Origin: PALSA-1004 sp046596405
Lineage (GTDB): Bacteria > Pseudomonadota > Gammaproteobacteria > Burkholderiales > SG8-41
Assembly: GCA_046596405.1 (NCBI GenBank)
Contig: JBKJMN010000055.1
Span: forward strand, 1 to 33,633
Length of the DNA stretch: 33,633 bases
Direction: 5' to 3'
Part shown: positions 6,776 to 14,488 of the stretch, in pieces
Position numbering within the stretch: position 1 is the first letter of the stretch
Layout: each line of letters begins with the position of its first letter
The notes under the pieces: generated by a model
Seen by the model: only the letters and a program-made list of their open reading frames with translations
Database searches by the model: none
What the model was told of the DNA's origin: nothing
Position numbers and translations under genes: made by a program

Positions 6776-7756
6776 CTACAGTTTTACGTCGCTGTCCTTG
6801 ATAACCCGGGCCCAGCGCGCGATGTCGCGCTGCAGGAAAACGGTAAAGTCCTGCGGCGTGTTGCCAACAATCTCCGAGCCTTCGCTCGCGAGCTTCTCGC
6901 GCACCGCCGGTATGCGCAGGGATTTGACGATGGCGGCGTTGAGCCTGGCGACGATCGCCGGCGGCGTGTGCGCCGGGGCGGCGACGCCGAACCAGTTCAG
7001 CACTTCGAACCCGGTCAAGCCCGTCTCCGCCAGCGACGGCACGTCGGGCAGCGACGCCGCGCGCTTGATGCTGGTGACCGCAAGCATGCGCACGCGTTTG
7101 CCAGCGACGAGCGGCTGGATAGTGATCTGCGAAGCGAACTGAAACGCGAGCTGGCCGCCGGCAACGTCGATGGACGCGGGAGCCGCGCCGCGGTACGGCA
7201 CGTGCGCGGCGTTGATGCCGGTGGTAGTGCGGAACAACTCCCCCGACAGATGGCCGCCGCTGCCGACGCCCGCCGAGCCGTACGCGAGCGTTTGCGTTTT
7301 GCCGGCCGCGATCAAGTCCTTCACGCTGGCAATGCTAGACGCCGCCGGCACTATCAGTACCAAGGGCGCGGAAGTCAGCATGGTGACCGGCGCGAAATCC
7401 GCGATGGGATCGTAAGGCAGCTTCTGCAGGCTCGCGTTGGTCGTGTGCGAGGTGTAAATCATGACCAGCGTATAGCCATCGGGCGCGGCCTTCGCCACGA
7501 TGTCAGTGCCAATTACAGAGCCCGCGCCGGGGCGGTTGTCGACGATGACCTGCTGGCCGAAGGCGGCGCTCAATTGCGTGGCCACGATGCGCCCCAGAAC
7601 ATCGGAACTCGCGCCGGGCGTTGCCGGCACGATCATGCGCAGCGGCCGCACGGGATATGGCGTATCCGCTGCTGAAGCCGCATACGTAGAGGCGAACAGA
7701 GCCAGCGCGAGAACTACTCCGCGCGCATGCCGGTATCTTTGACGACCTTGCCCCAC
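6776..7756 (-). CDS. Bug/TctC-family periplasmic solute receptor (copy C)
   Basis: A 326-residue receptor, last gene of the seven-gene unit. I set the start at GTG 7754-7756: an AGGAG lies 8 bases before it, it yields a basic n-region (RQRYRHAR) and the core GVVLALALFASTYAASA, and it gives normal length. It overlaps the 3' end of copy D by 43 bases in another frame. A frame open to 7936 only reads out of phase through copy D. The first ligand loop is PATPGASSD rather than the usual PFPPGGxxD, and HVPYRG replaces HVPYKG, so its ligand may differ from that of its neighbours. Confidence 0.9.
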   Translation of the reverse strand: MGQGRQRYRHARGVVLALALFASTYAASAADTPYPVRPLRMIVPATPGASSDVLGRIVATQLSAAFGQQVIVDNRPGAGSVIGTDIVAKAAPDGYTLVMIYTSHTTNASLQKLPYDPIADFAPVTMLTSAPLVLIVPAASSIASVKDLIAAGKTQTLAYGSAGVGSGGHLSGELFRTTTGINAAHVPYRGAAPASIDVAGGQLAFQFASQITIQPLVAGKRVRMLAVTSIKRAASLPDVPSLAETGLTGFEVLNWFGVAAPAHTPPAIVARLNAAIVKSLRIPAVREKLASEGSEIVGNTPQDFTVFLQRDIARWARVIKDSDVKL

Positions 7757-8781
7757 TTTACGATCTCCTCTTTGATATACGCGGCAAAGTGCTCCGGCGT
7801 GTCGCCGACGGGGTCGATGCCTTCGATCGCGAAGCGCTCGAGCAGTGCGGACGAGCGCAGCACTTTGACGCTCTCGCGGTGCAATGTCGCGACAATTGCC
7901 GGCGGAGTTCGGGCCGGCACCAGCAGGCCGAACCACGGCGTGACGACGTAGCCGGGCACGCCCGTTTCGAGCACGGTCGGCACGTCCGGCAGCGCGGCGG
8001 TGCGCGTTTGGCCCGTGACCGCAAGCGCGCGTACGCGGTTCGACTTGATGTAAGCGAGCACGCTCGGTATGCCGGTGAACATGATCTGCACCTGGCCGCC
8101 GATAAGATCGATCACGCCCGGCGTGCTGCCTTTATACGGCACGTGCGCGAGCTTGATCCCCGCCGCGGTATTGAACATTTCCGACGCGAGATGGGGCGCG
8201 CTGCCGTTGCCGCCCGATGCGTAGTTGATCTGCCCGGGCCGCGTTTTCGCGAGCGCGACGAGTTCCCTGATCGATGCGGCGGCAACCGACGGGTGCACGA
8301 CGACGACATAAGGGCTCGCGATCAGCATCGTTACGGGTGCAAAGTCGCGCACCGGATCGTAGGGCAGCTTGCGATGCAGATGCGGGCTCAACGCCAGGGT
8401 GCCGGTGCCGCCGATAACCAGCGTATAGCCGTCGGGCACTGCATGCGCGGCGGTTTCCGTGCCGATGACGCCGCCTGCTCCTGTGCGATTGTCGATCACG
8501 ATCTGCTGGCCGAACGTATCTGCGAGCTTTTGCGCGACTGCGCGGCCAGCGGTGTCGATGCTGCCGCCGGCCGGGTAAGGCATGATCAGGCGGATCGGTT
8601 TGTCCGGGTAGGCGGCGGTGGCCGGCGCGATGGCGAGTAAACAGCCAAGCAAGACGCCGCTGGCACTACGCCCCCCCTCCCTTGCGCTTCGCGCGGGGGA
8701 GGGTTGGGGTGGGGGCAATTCGGCGTCCCCCCATCCTCGCCTTCCCCCGCAAGCGAGGGAAGGAATCTCAGGCGAAATCAT
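7714..8781 (-). CDS. Bug/TctC-family periplasmic solute receptor (copy D), repeat-derived N-terminus
   Basis: From about residue 57 this is an ordinary receptor (AYPDKPIRLIMPYPAGGSID, then HVPYKGSTPG). The first ~37 codons from ATG 8781 are translated from a short repeat element (8671-8765) and read GGRRGWG and PPPQPSPAR, a string often seen where this element invades genes. The hydrophobic segment SGVLLGCLLAIAPATAA follows it. The true start is uncertain: ATG 8781 lies 8 bases after the preceding stop codon, whereas a TTG at about codon 44 would leave almost no basic n-region. Export may be impaired or odd. It is tightly linked to the HMGL-like gene upstream and to copy C downstream. Confidence 0.85.
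   Translation of the reverse strand: MISPEIPSLACGGRRGWGDAELPPPQPSPARSAREGGRSASGVLLGCLLAIAPATAAYPDKPIRLIMPYPAGGSIDTAGRAVAQKLADTFGQQIVIDNRTGAGGVIGTETAAHAVPDGYTLVIGGTGTLALSPHLHRKLPYDPVRDFAPVTMLIASPYVVVVHPSVAAASIRELVALAKTRPGQINYASGGNGSAPHLASEMFNTAAGIKLAHVPYKGSTPGVIDLIGGQVQIMFTGIPSVLAYIKSNRVRALAVTGQTRTAALPDVPTVLETGVPGYVVTPWFGLLVPARTPPAIVATLHRESVKVLRSSALLERFAIEGIDPVGDTPEHFAAYIKEEIVKWGKVVKDTGMRAE
8671..8765. repeat. GC-rich palindromic repeat element within a signal-peptide region
   Basis: The stretch has two related halves, each with an imperfect inverted repeat of the form CCCTCCCTTGCG/GCGGGGGAGGG, joined by GGTTGGGGTGGGGG. It resembles the dispersed element that yields PPPQPSPARG-like peptides when translated. 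It occupies codons ~6-37 of Bug copy D. Recognition rests on the motif; no second copy is in this window. Confidence 0.65.
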
Positions 8782-8789
8782 AGAAAGCT

Positions 8790-10088
8790 TTAATTGCGGC
8801 CGCCATCCACGACGCCGCGACAGATCGCCTCGAATTCGGCGAAAGTCAGGTAGTGAGTTTCGTAGTTGCTCGCGACCGCGGCGCGCGCGCGCGCGAGGAT
8901 GCGCTGGAATTGATCTTCGGAGGCTTCGAGGCCCAGATCGCGCACGATGTCGCGCAGGAACACGGGGTCGTCGGTGTGCGCGCTGCTGCGTTCGCGTCCG
9001 AACAATATCTTGCCGCCGATCACGTTCTCGAACTCACGCCCGATGACGCGCGGCGCAATGCCGATCGTCGACTCGGCTTCCGTGCTGCCTTCCAGATGGC
9101 CGACGCCTTCCTCTTTGTTCCAGTTTTCGCCGACGATTGGCTTCCACGGCGGCAATTTGATGCCGTAGGCCTTCTGCACGTACAGGCATAACTCGTACAG
9201 ATTCTCGAGCTTGATACCGGTCGCGATCCCGTACATTTCAAATAATGCGGCGGCCTCTTCGAGCGCGACGCAGCCGCCGCGGTCGCCGATGCCGATCACC
9301 GACGCATCGATCCAGTTGGCGCCGCCTTCGACCGCGGCCATCGCATTGGCGGTCGCCACCCCGAGATCGTTGTGGTGTTGCACGTATACGTCGCAGGCGC
9401 TACCGACTGCTTCACGAACCCGGCGAATGAAAACGCGCGTCGCGAGCGGCGTGCTGTTGCCGCGGCTGTCGACGACGTAGACGCCATCGGCGCCGGCATC
9501 GGCCATCGCCTTGAAGAACAGGCACGCGGTAGCGACCGGCGAGCGCATGCTGTCGACCATCCACGGCACCACGCGCACTTTCTGGCGCTTCATGTAGGCG
9601 ACGCTTTCGGTGATCGCATCGACGACCATCTGCTTGGTGAGTTCGCCGGCGAAGTCGGACAGCGTATCGGCGTAGTCCCATTTGACGATCGGGCTGATCA
9701 CATCCGCGCCGAGGTCGATATGGCGGTCGATGGCGCCGCGCCAGTCGCCTTTGAGCGGCGGCTTGACGCCCGGGCCTTTGGCGACGAGCCGCGTGCGCAC
9801 GCCGAGCCGGCGGCACGCCTTGACCATGTCGCGCTCCTCGCTGAACGTCGCGTGGCTCGGCAGCGTTATCTCGCCGACGCCGATCGCGTCGAGCCGCTCG
9901 ATCACGCCCAGGCGCGTGTTCCAGTTCAGTTGATGACCGACGCAGTCGTCGCCCTCACTGATCGTGCAGTCGATAAATTTGATGCCCTTGGGCATGCCGG
10001 CACGCGCGGCCAGAGCTTCCTTATCCCAATAGGCGGGATTGGCAAGCCATTTGCCGGGTTGGTACCAGGGTTTTTTACCGGCGCTCAT
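8790..10088 (-). CDS. HMGL-like / DRE-TIM metallolyase family protein
   Basis: A 432-residue protein starting at ATG 10086-10088, which overlaps the stop of the MmgE/PrpD gene (ATGA), so the two are translationally coupled. A TIM-barrel (about 35-300) has FIDCTISEGDD at 39-48, where the family usually has D-x-T-L-R-D-G-x-Q, then VQHHNDLG at about 236-243 (metal-binding histidines) and GIGDRGG at 266-272 (usually GxGxRxGN). The family makes or breaks C-C bonds next to carboxylates (isopropylmalate, homocitrate and citramalate synthases; HMG-CoA lyase). Serine replaces the catalytic arginine and Glu the following Asp, so the reaction is probably not the classic one. The C-terminal ~130 residues are unlike LeuA's regulatory domain as far as I can see. 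Confidence 0.85.
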   Translation of the reverse strand: MSAGKKPWYQPGKWLANPAYWDKEALAARAGMPKGIKFIDCTISEGDDCVGHQLNWNTRLGVIERLDAIGVGEITLPSHATFSEERDMVKACRRLGVRTRLVAKGPGVKPPLKGDWRGAIDRHIDLGADVISPIVKWDYADTLSDFAGELTKQMVVDAITESVAYMKRQKVRVVPWMVDSMRSPVATACLFFKAMADAGADGVYVVDSRGNSTPLATRVFIRRVREAVGSACDVYVQHHNDLGVATANAMAAVEGGANWIDASVIGIGDRGGCVALEEAAALFEMYGIATGIKLENLYELCLYVQKAYGIKLPPWKPIVGENWNKEEGVGHLEGSTEAESTIGIAPRVIGREFENVIGGKILFGRERSSAHTDDPVFLRDIVRDLGLEASEDQFQRILARARAAVASNYETHYLTFAEFEAICRGVVDGGRN

Positions 10089-11449
10089 TTTTTCTCGCAG
10101 CGAGCGAGGTCCATGATTTCGGTCACATCGTCCAGCGTTTCGAGCTGTTCGACCAATACGAGCATGCGTTGCGCGCCGGCGTCGTCGAGCCTGCGGCGCG
10201 TGCAGGCGAAAAATTTCTTCAGCCGCTGCTCGCGCGTCAACGGCAGGCCGATCCAGCCCGAAAGCTTGTCGACGCGCTTGGAGAGCTGCTGGCCGTCTTT
10301 CAGCCATACGTTGACGATGGCATGCATCTGGTCGAAATCCGACGGGATGGTGTCATCGACGGTAAACGTGACCTGCGGCAGCAATGCCACCACCTCCGGC
10401 GCGAAACGCCGTTCGTTGGTAAACGAATCGATCGTGATTTCGCCGTCGAGCAGCGCGACCAGCGTTGCGTACTGCACGCTGAATTTGCCGTCGAGACCGG
10501 TCGCCGGCAGCGGGCGGTTGACATAGTCGAAGCGCGGGAAAATCACTTCGACGCGCACGATCTCGCTGCCTTTGATGCTGAACTCCTCGCGCAGCGCGAG
10601 CGCCGCGTCGATGGGCCGGTGGGTGAAATAATTACTCGGGTGTTTCTTGAAACCGACGCCGGGCTTGACCATGCGCAGCGGCGACGCGAAGCCCTCGATC
10701 AGCAATTCGGGCTTTGCATCGCCCGCAAAGAACGTGTCGAAAAAACCTTTCGGCCCGAACACGTCGGCGCTCGCGGTCCAGCCCATCTTGGCGAGCACCC
10801 CGCATTCCACGCCCATGCGCGCCGCGTGCCCTGAGTGCGACGATTTGGTCATGGTGCCGGTATTGATCGAAATGCTGCCCGCGCGCGACCCGGCGAGCCC
10901 GAAGGCCATCAGCGTTTGCTGCCGGTCGAGATCGAGCATTTTCGCGGCCGCTGTCACGGCGCCGAACTGCCCGGTGGTGCCCGGCTTGTGGAAGCCCTGG
11001 CCGGTTTTGAGCCCGGTCGCCGCGAGGCGCAGCCGGCCCTGCACTTCAAATGCGGCGGCGATCGCTTCGATGATTTTCCTGCCGGACAACTTGTGGTGCT
11101 CCGCGATCGCAAGGATCGCCGGCAACGTCGGCGACGTCGGATGATTGAGCGGATACCACGTGTTGTCGAAATCGAGCGCGTGCGCCATCGTGCCGTTCGC
11201 GTAGGCGGCGTTGAGCATGGACGTCTTGAAACCGCCGCCAATCACCGACGCCTGCGCGGCGCCGCCCATCCCGCGTACATACTCGATGGAAATGCGGCCG
11301 ACGCCGAGCGGCTCGTCGGCGCCGGCGAGCATGACCGCGAGCCCGTCGAGCGTCACCGCCTTCGCCATGTCGATGGCCTCCGCCGGCAGCGACGCGTAAT
11401 CGAGTGCGAGGACTTTTTCGACCAGCGCCTCGGTGATGGATTTGCCCAC
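10085..11449 (-). CDS. MmgE/PrpD family protein (dehydratase/decarboxylase-like)
   Basis: A 454-residue protein of normal family length, starting at GTG 11447-11449. Members include 2-methylcitrate dehydratase (PrpD), cis-aconitate decarboxylase and iminodisuccinate epimerase, all acting on short polycarboxylates. The mostly helical first domain contains GTMAHALDFDNTW and then NHPTSPTLPAILAIAE, the signature histidine/aspartate region. GFHKPGTTGQFGA and the smaller C-terminal alpha/beta domain (about 270-430) follow. Genome context argues against methylcitrate use: no prpC or prpF, and prpB is 15 kb away in another unit. Its partners here are an intradiol dioxygenase and an HMGL-like enzyme, so hydration or dehydration of a ring-cleavage product is plausible (inference). 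Confidence 0.9.
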   Translation of the reverse strand: MGKSITEALVEKVLALDYASLPAEAIDMAKAVTLDGLAVMLAGADEPLGVGRISIEYVRGMGGAAQASVIGGGFKTSMLNAAYANGTMAHALDFDNTWYPLNHPTSPTLPAILAIAEHHKLSGRKIIEAIAAAFEVQGRLRLAATGLKTGQGFHKPGTTGQFGAVTAAAKMLDLDRQQTLMAFGLAGSRAGSISINTGTMTKSSHSGHAARMGVECGVLAKMGWTASADVFGPKGFFDTFFAGDAKPELLIEGFASPLRMVKPGVGFKKHPSNYFTHRPIDAALALREEFSIKGSEIVRVEVIFPRFDYVNRPLPATGLDGKFSVQYATLVALLDGEITIDSFTNERRFAPEVVALLPQVTFTVDDTIPSDFDQMHAIVNVWLKDGQQLSKRVDKLSGWIGLPLTREQRLKKFFACTRRRLDDAGAQRMLVLVEQLETLDDVTEIMDLARCEKK

Positions 11450-11463
11450 GCGTTTGCGTGCCG

Positions 11464-12441
11464 CTAGTCGACTTTAGCGCCCGAATCCTTGACCGCTTTG
11501 CCCCACTTGGCGATTTCGGATTTCATATAGGCGGCAAACTGCGCGCGCGTATCGCCGACGGGCGTAAATGCAAGCGTGGCGAGCCGCTCCTTCACGTCGG
11601 GCTCATTGATGATCCTGACCATTTCGGCATTGAGCTTGTCGAGTATGGGCGCGGGCGTTTTGGCGGGTGCTGCGATGCCGATCCAGCCCACGGCTTCGAA
11701 TCCCGCATAGCCCGATTCCGCGATCGTCGGCAGGTCGGGCAGAAACTGCGAGCGCTTGAGCGTTGCGATGCCGAGTCCGCGCAACCGGCCCGACTTGATA
11801 TGCGGCAGCGTCGCCGGAATCGCATCGAACATGACCGGGACCTGGCCGCCGATCAGCGCCGTGTGCGCCTCGGCACTGCCCTTGAACGGGACATGATTGA
11901 TTTTGATGTCGGCGGCGGCGCGGAACATTTCCATCGTCAGATGACTCGTCGAGCCGTTGCCGAGCGACGCGTAGTTGATTTGCCCGGGCTTGTCTTTCGC
12001 GGCGGCGACAAATTCCTTGACGCTCTTGAACGCGCCCGCGGGATTTGCCACCAGTGTTTGCGGCGTCAGGCCGAGAGTGGAGATGGGGGCGAAATCCTTG
12101 ACCGCATCGTACGGAAGCTTCGCATACAAGGTCGGATTGATGCCGAATGCACTCGACACTGCCATCGTCAGCGTATAGCCGTCGGGCGGCGCCTTCGCGC
12201 CCAGTTCGGTACCGACCACGCCGCCTGCGCCGGGACGGTTGTCGACGACCACTTGTTGATTCCAGTCCTGGCTCATTTTCTGCGCAATGATGCGCGCGAG
12301 TATGTCGGTCGAAGTGCCGGGCGTGAACTGCGCAATGATGCGAATCGGCTTCACGGGATAGTCCTGCGCGTGGAGCGCGGCGACCGGCACGCAGAGCGCA
12401 GCGAGCAGCAGCCCGCGCGTGGGGAATGGAACGGGTTTCAT
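11464..12441 (-). CDS. Bug/TctC-family periplasmic solute receptor (copy E)
   Basis: A 325-residue receptor with a signal peptide at residues 1-26 (cleavage after LHA) preceded by GAGG. The first ligand loop is AQFTPGTSTDILAR, lacking the usual glycine pair, and the second-lobe motif is HVPFKGSAEAH instead of HVPYKGGGP. The gene lies 14 bases upstream of the MmgE/PrpD gene and 25 bases downstream of the dioxygenase, firmly inside the seven-gene unit. It probably delivers that pathway's substrate or a related acid. Confidence 0.92.
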   Translation of the reverse strand: MKPVPFPTRGLLLAALCVPVAALHAQDYPVKPIRIIAQFTPGTSTDILARIIAQKMSQDWNQQVVVDNRPGAGGVVGTELGAKAPPDGYTLTMAVSSAFGINPTLYAKLPYDAVKDFAPISTLGLTPQTLVANPAGAFKSVKEFVAAAKDKPGQINYASLGNGSTSHLTMEMFRAAADIKINHVPFKGSAEAHTALIGGQVPVMFDAIPATLPHIKSGRLRGLGIATLKRSQFLPDLPTIAESGYAGFEAVGWIGIAAPAKTPAPILDKLNAEMVRIINEPDVKERLATLAFTPVGDTRAQFAAYMKSEIAKWGKAVKDSGAKVD

Positions 12442-12466
12442 CGGGTTGCCTCAGGCAGGGTGAAAG

Positions 12467-13330
12467 TCATACGTCGCGCTTGAGCCGGAAATCGAAGTCG
12501 ATGCGATAAAACGGCGGCTGCAGTTTTCTCTCGAGACCGCGCGCGTCGTCGGCCGTGCCGGTTTTTTTCATTTCGAGCACCAGGCCTTTGCGCACGCCGA
12601 ACACCGCGTCCTGCTCGAGGTATTCGTCGTCGGCGCAGAAAAGTTCGGTGGTCAGCGGCCGGTGGCCGGCGGCGCTCACGATGAAATGAAAATGCGCGGG
12701 GCGCCACGCGTGGCGCCCGCCCGCGCGCAGCAGGTCGCCGACCGGGCCGTCGTAGGGCACGGTGTAGGGACCGGGGCGCACCGTGGTAAACGCGTAACGG
12801 CCGTCGTCGCCGGTAGCCATCGTGCAGCGCAGGTTGTGCGGGTCCTGCGCGGGGTCCTGCTGCCAGTAGAGGCCGCCCGCCGTGGCCTGCCAGAAGTCGA
12901 GTGTCGCGCCGCCGACCGGCGCGCCCGCGTCGTTGAGCACGCGGCCGCACACCAGCATCGGTTCGCCCGTATTCTTGCGCACGAGGTCGCCGCCGAACGG
13001 CAGCCGCATCGAGCCCTGCGCGTGAAACGGCCCGAGCGCGCTGTGATCGGTCGCGCCCGCGCGGGTCTGCAGCAAATCCACCAGAGACGACAGGCCCAGC
13101 ACGTCGGAGCTCAATATGAACTCGTTCCTGCCGTCGTCGGAAATCTGGCCGGCGCGGTACAGGAAGTCGATGCCGGCGTGCCATTCAGCGTGCGTGAGAT
13201 CTGTCTCGCGCGCGAAATCGTGCAGGTGCGAGACCAGGCGCGAGACGATGAATTTGAAACGTTCGTCGGGCGCGCCGGCGAACGACGCGATGACGGCGGC
13301 GGTGATGTTGTCGCGGGTGATGTCGCGCAT
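12467..13330 (-). CDS. Intradiol ring-cleavage dioxygenase (hydroxyquinol/catechol 1,2-dioxygenase type)
   Basis: A 287-residue cytoplasmic non-haem Fe(III) enzyme that opens a catechol-type ring between the two hydroxyls using O2. All four iron ligands can be placed: Tyr155 (ATAGGLYWQ), Tyr189 (GPYTVPYDG), His213 and His215 (WRPAHFHF), with the family's 24/26-residue spacing from the second Tyr to the two His. The N-terminal helical dimerisation domain (about 1-100) and the sequence DGPVGDLL...GRHAWRPAH favour the hydroxyquinol 1,2-dioxygenase branch over catechol dioxygenase. No maleylacetate reductase or muconate cycloisomerase is nearby, which is unusual for that pathway. It lies 9 bases after Bug copy F. 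Confidence 0.93.
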   Translation of the reverse strand: MRDITRDNITAAVIASFAGAPDERFKFIVSRLVSHLHDFARETDLTHAEWHAGIDFLYRAGQISDDGRNEFILSSDVLGLSSLVDLLQTRAGATDHSALGPFHAQGSMRLPFGGDLVRKNTGEPMLVCGRVLNDAGAPVGGATLDFWQATAGGLYWQQDPAQDPHNLRCTMATGDDGRYAFTTVRPGPYTVPYDGPVGDLLRAGGRHAWRPAHFHFIVSAAGHRPLTTELFCADDEYLEQDAVFGVRKGLVLEMKKTGTADDARGLERKLQPPFYRIDFDFRLKRDV

Positions 13331-13339
13331 GCGCAGCTT

Positions 13340-14299
13340 TCAGTCGGCTTTGGCGCCGGAATCCTTGACCATCTTCGCGTATTTCGCGATTTCGGCCGTG
13401 AGCGTCGCAGCGAATTCGGCGGGCGAGTTGGGCGTGTACTCGAGCGACAGCGCGGCGAGCCGTTCCTTGACGTCGGGCAACTGCAGGATGCGGTTGATCT
13501 CGGCGTTGAGTTTTTTGACGACGGCGGGCGGCGTGCCGGCCGGCGCGAACAGCGAGAACCACGTGTAATCGGCGAACCCCGCGAAACCGGACTCGGCGAC
13601 CGTCGGCGTGTCGGGCAACACACCCGAACGGCGCGCGCTGGTGACCGCGATCGGGCGCAGGCGGCCGGCCTTGACCTGCGGCACCGCCGGCGGCATCGAC
13701 GTGCTGCCGATAGGCACCTGATTGCCGACCACCGCCGTGACCGCTTGCGCGGGACCGATCGGCACGTGGGTGATGTCGACCTTGCTCAGCGTTCTGAACA
13801 GCAGTTCCATGTCGAGGTGCGGGGTGGTGCCGGTACCCGACGATCCGTAGCTCATCGGTGTCGATTTCGCGAGCTCGATGAGTTGCTGCAATGTCGCGGC
13901 CTTGACCGACGGGTGGACCGAGATCAGGTTGGGCGTAGTCGGGCCCTGGATCACGGGCACGAAATCGCGCATCGTGTAGCCCGGGTTGCTGTAGAGGCTG
14001 ACGTTGACCGCGATCGCCGAGCTGTTGAAAAGCAGGGTGTGCCCGTCAGGATTCGCGCGCGCGGCGACCTGCGAGCCCAAGTTGCCGCCGGCGCCGGGGC
14101 GGTTCTCGATCACCACGTTCTGGCCCCACGATTCGGTCATTTTATGCCCGACGATGCGCGCGACCACGTCGGTCGAGGCGCCCGGCGGGAACGCAACGAT
14201 GATGCGGATCGGCTTCGCGGGGTATTCGCCGGCGGCGGCGGTCGCGGCCGTTATCAACGCAGCGGCGGCGGTGAAGGCAAGCGCGGGATTCGGTTTCAT
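13340..14299 (-). CDS. Bug/TctC-family periplasmic solute receptor (copy F)
   Basis: A 319-residue receptor and probably the first gene of the seven-gene unit. ATG 14297-14299 has GGAGG 6 bases upstream and begins a clear signal peptide (KPNPALAFTAAAALITAATAAA). An upstream extension to 14395 is not supported. The first loop is AFPPGASTDVVAR. The normally conserved HVPYKG reads HVPIGP, followed by AQAVTAVVGNQVP, so the ligand pocket of the second lobe is probably altered. A conserved promoter-side element shared with Bug copy G lies at 14346-14377. Confidence 0.92.
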   Translation of the reverse strand: MKPNPALAFTAAAALITAATAAAGEYPAKPIRIIVAFPPGASTDVVARIVGHKMTESWGQNVVIENRPGAGGNLGSQVAARANPDGHTLLFNSSAIAVNVSLYSNPGYTMRDFVPVIQGPTTPNLISVHPSVKAATLQQLIELAKSTPMSYGSSGTGTTPHLDMELLFRTLSKVDITHVPIGPAQAVTAVVGNQVPIGSTSMPPAVPQVKAGRLRPIAVTSARRSGVLPDTPTVAESGFAGFADYTWFSLFAPAGTPPAVVKKLNAEINRILQLPDVKERLAALSLEYTPNSPAEFAATLTAEIAKYAKMVKDSGAKAD

Positions 14300-14345
14300 G
14301 CATGTCCTCCGGCGTGCGTCACGGGTGGTCGTGGCGTCGCGCCGT

Positions 14346-14377
14346 CGTATGCTGACCGACGCGGTCAGGGGTGTCAA
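14346..14377 (-). promoter_or_regulatory. Upstream element shared with Bug copy G
   Basis: On the minus strand this reads TTGACAC, 8 variable bases, GCGTCGGTCAG, one variable base, then ATACG. The element at 16756-16787 has the same blocks with identical spacing, and each precedes a Bug gene by about 50-60 bases. TTGACA looks like a -35 box, but 20 bases to CATACG is too long for an ordinary sigma-70 promoter. It may be an operator or a duplicated upstream region. Confidence 0.45.
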
Positions 14378-14458
14378 CCACGCTGCTGTGCTCAATCGGC
14401 GCGGCAGTGTGGCCCGGGCGCGCGGCCGTGCCTTAAAAGGAGTATTTTACGATTTGCC

Positions 14459-14480
14459 GTTTTAGCTAAAACAGCATAAT
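14459..14480 (+). promoter_or_regulatory. Candidate promoter with palindromic operator for the antitoxin-like gene
   Basis: A perfect 14-bp palindrome, GTTTTAGCTAAAAC (14459-14472), is followed at once by CATAAT (14475-14480), a 5/6 match to the -10 box. That box is only 8 bases before the ATG at 14489, and no Shine-Dalgarno sequence is visible, so the transcript may be leaderless. A palindrome here is where a Phd-type antitoxin would bind to repress its own operon. Confidence 0.5.
14465..14477 (+). repeat. Left copy of a 13-bp direct repeat flanking the toxin-antitoxin-like pair
   Basis: GCTAAAACAGCAT here is identical to 15670-15682. The two copies bracket the plus-strand gene pair set between minus-strand receptor genes, as if marking an inserted cassette. 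The left copy overlaps the palindrome and the -10 box. Confidence 0.5.
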
Positions 14481-14488
14481 ATTCGCCC

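Noticed and set aside
6758..6780. Direct repeat ATTGCTACA at 6758-6766 and 6772-6780
   Set aside because: Only 9 bases, overlapping the stop codon of receptor C; too short to interpret.
10085..11449. MmgE/PrpD gene considered as prpD of a methylcitrate pathway with prpB
   Set aside because: The two are 15 kb apart in units on opposite strands, prpC is absent, and the neighbours are ring-cleavage genes.
14346..14377. Shared upstream element considered as an ordinary sigma-70 promoter
   Set aside because: TTGACA is good, but the nearest -10-like block is 20 bases away, too far for normal spacing, so I keep it only as an unspecified regulatory element.
12662..14479. Plus-strand frame of 605 codons opposite the dioxygenase and receptor F
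   Set aside because: It crosses two well-supported minus-strand genes and the gap between them, and shows no domain or ribosome site.
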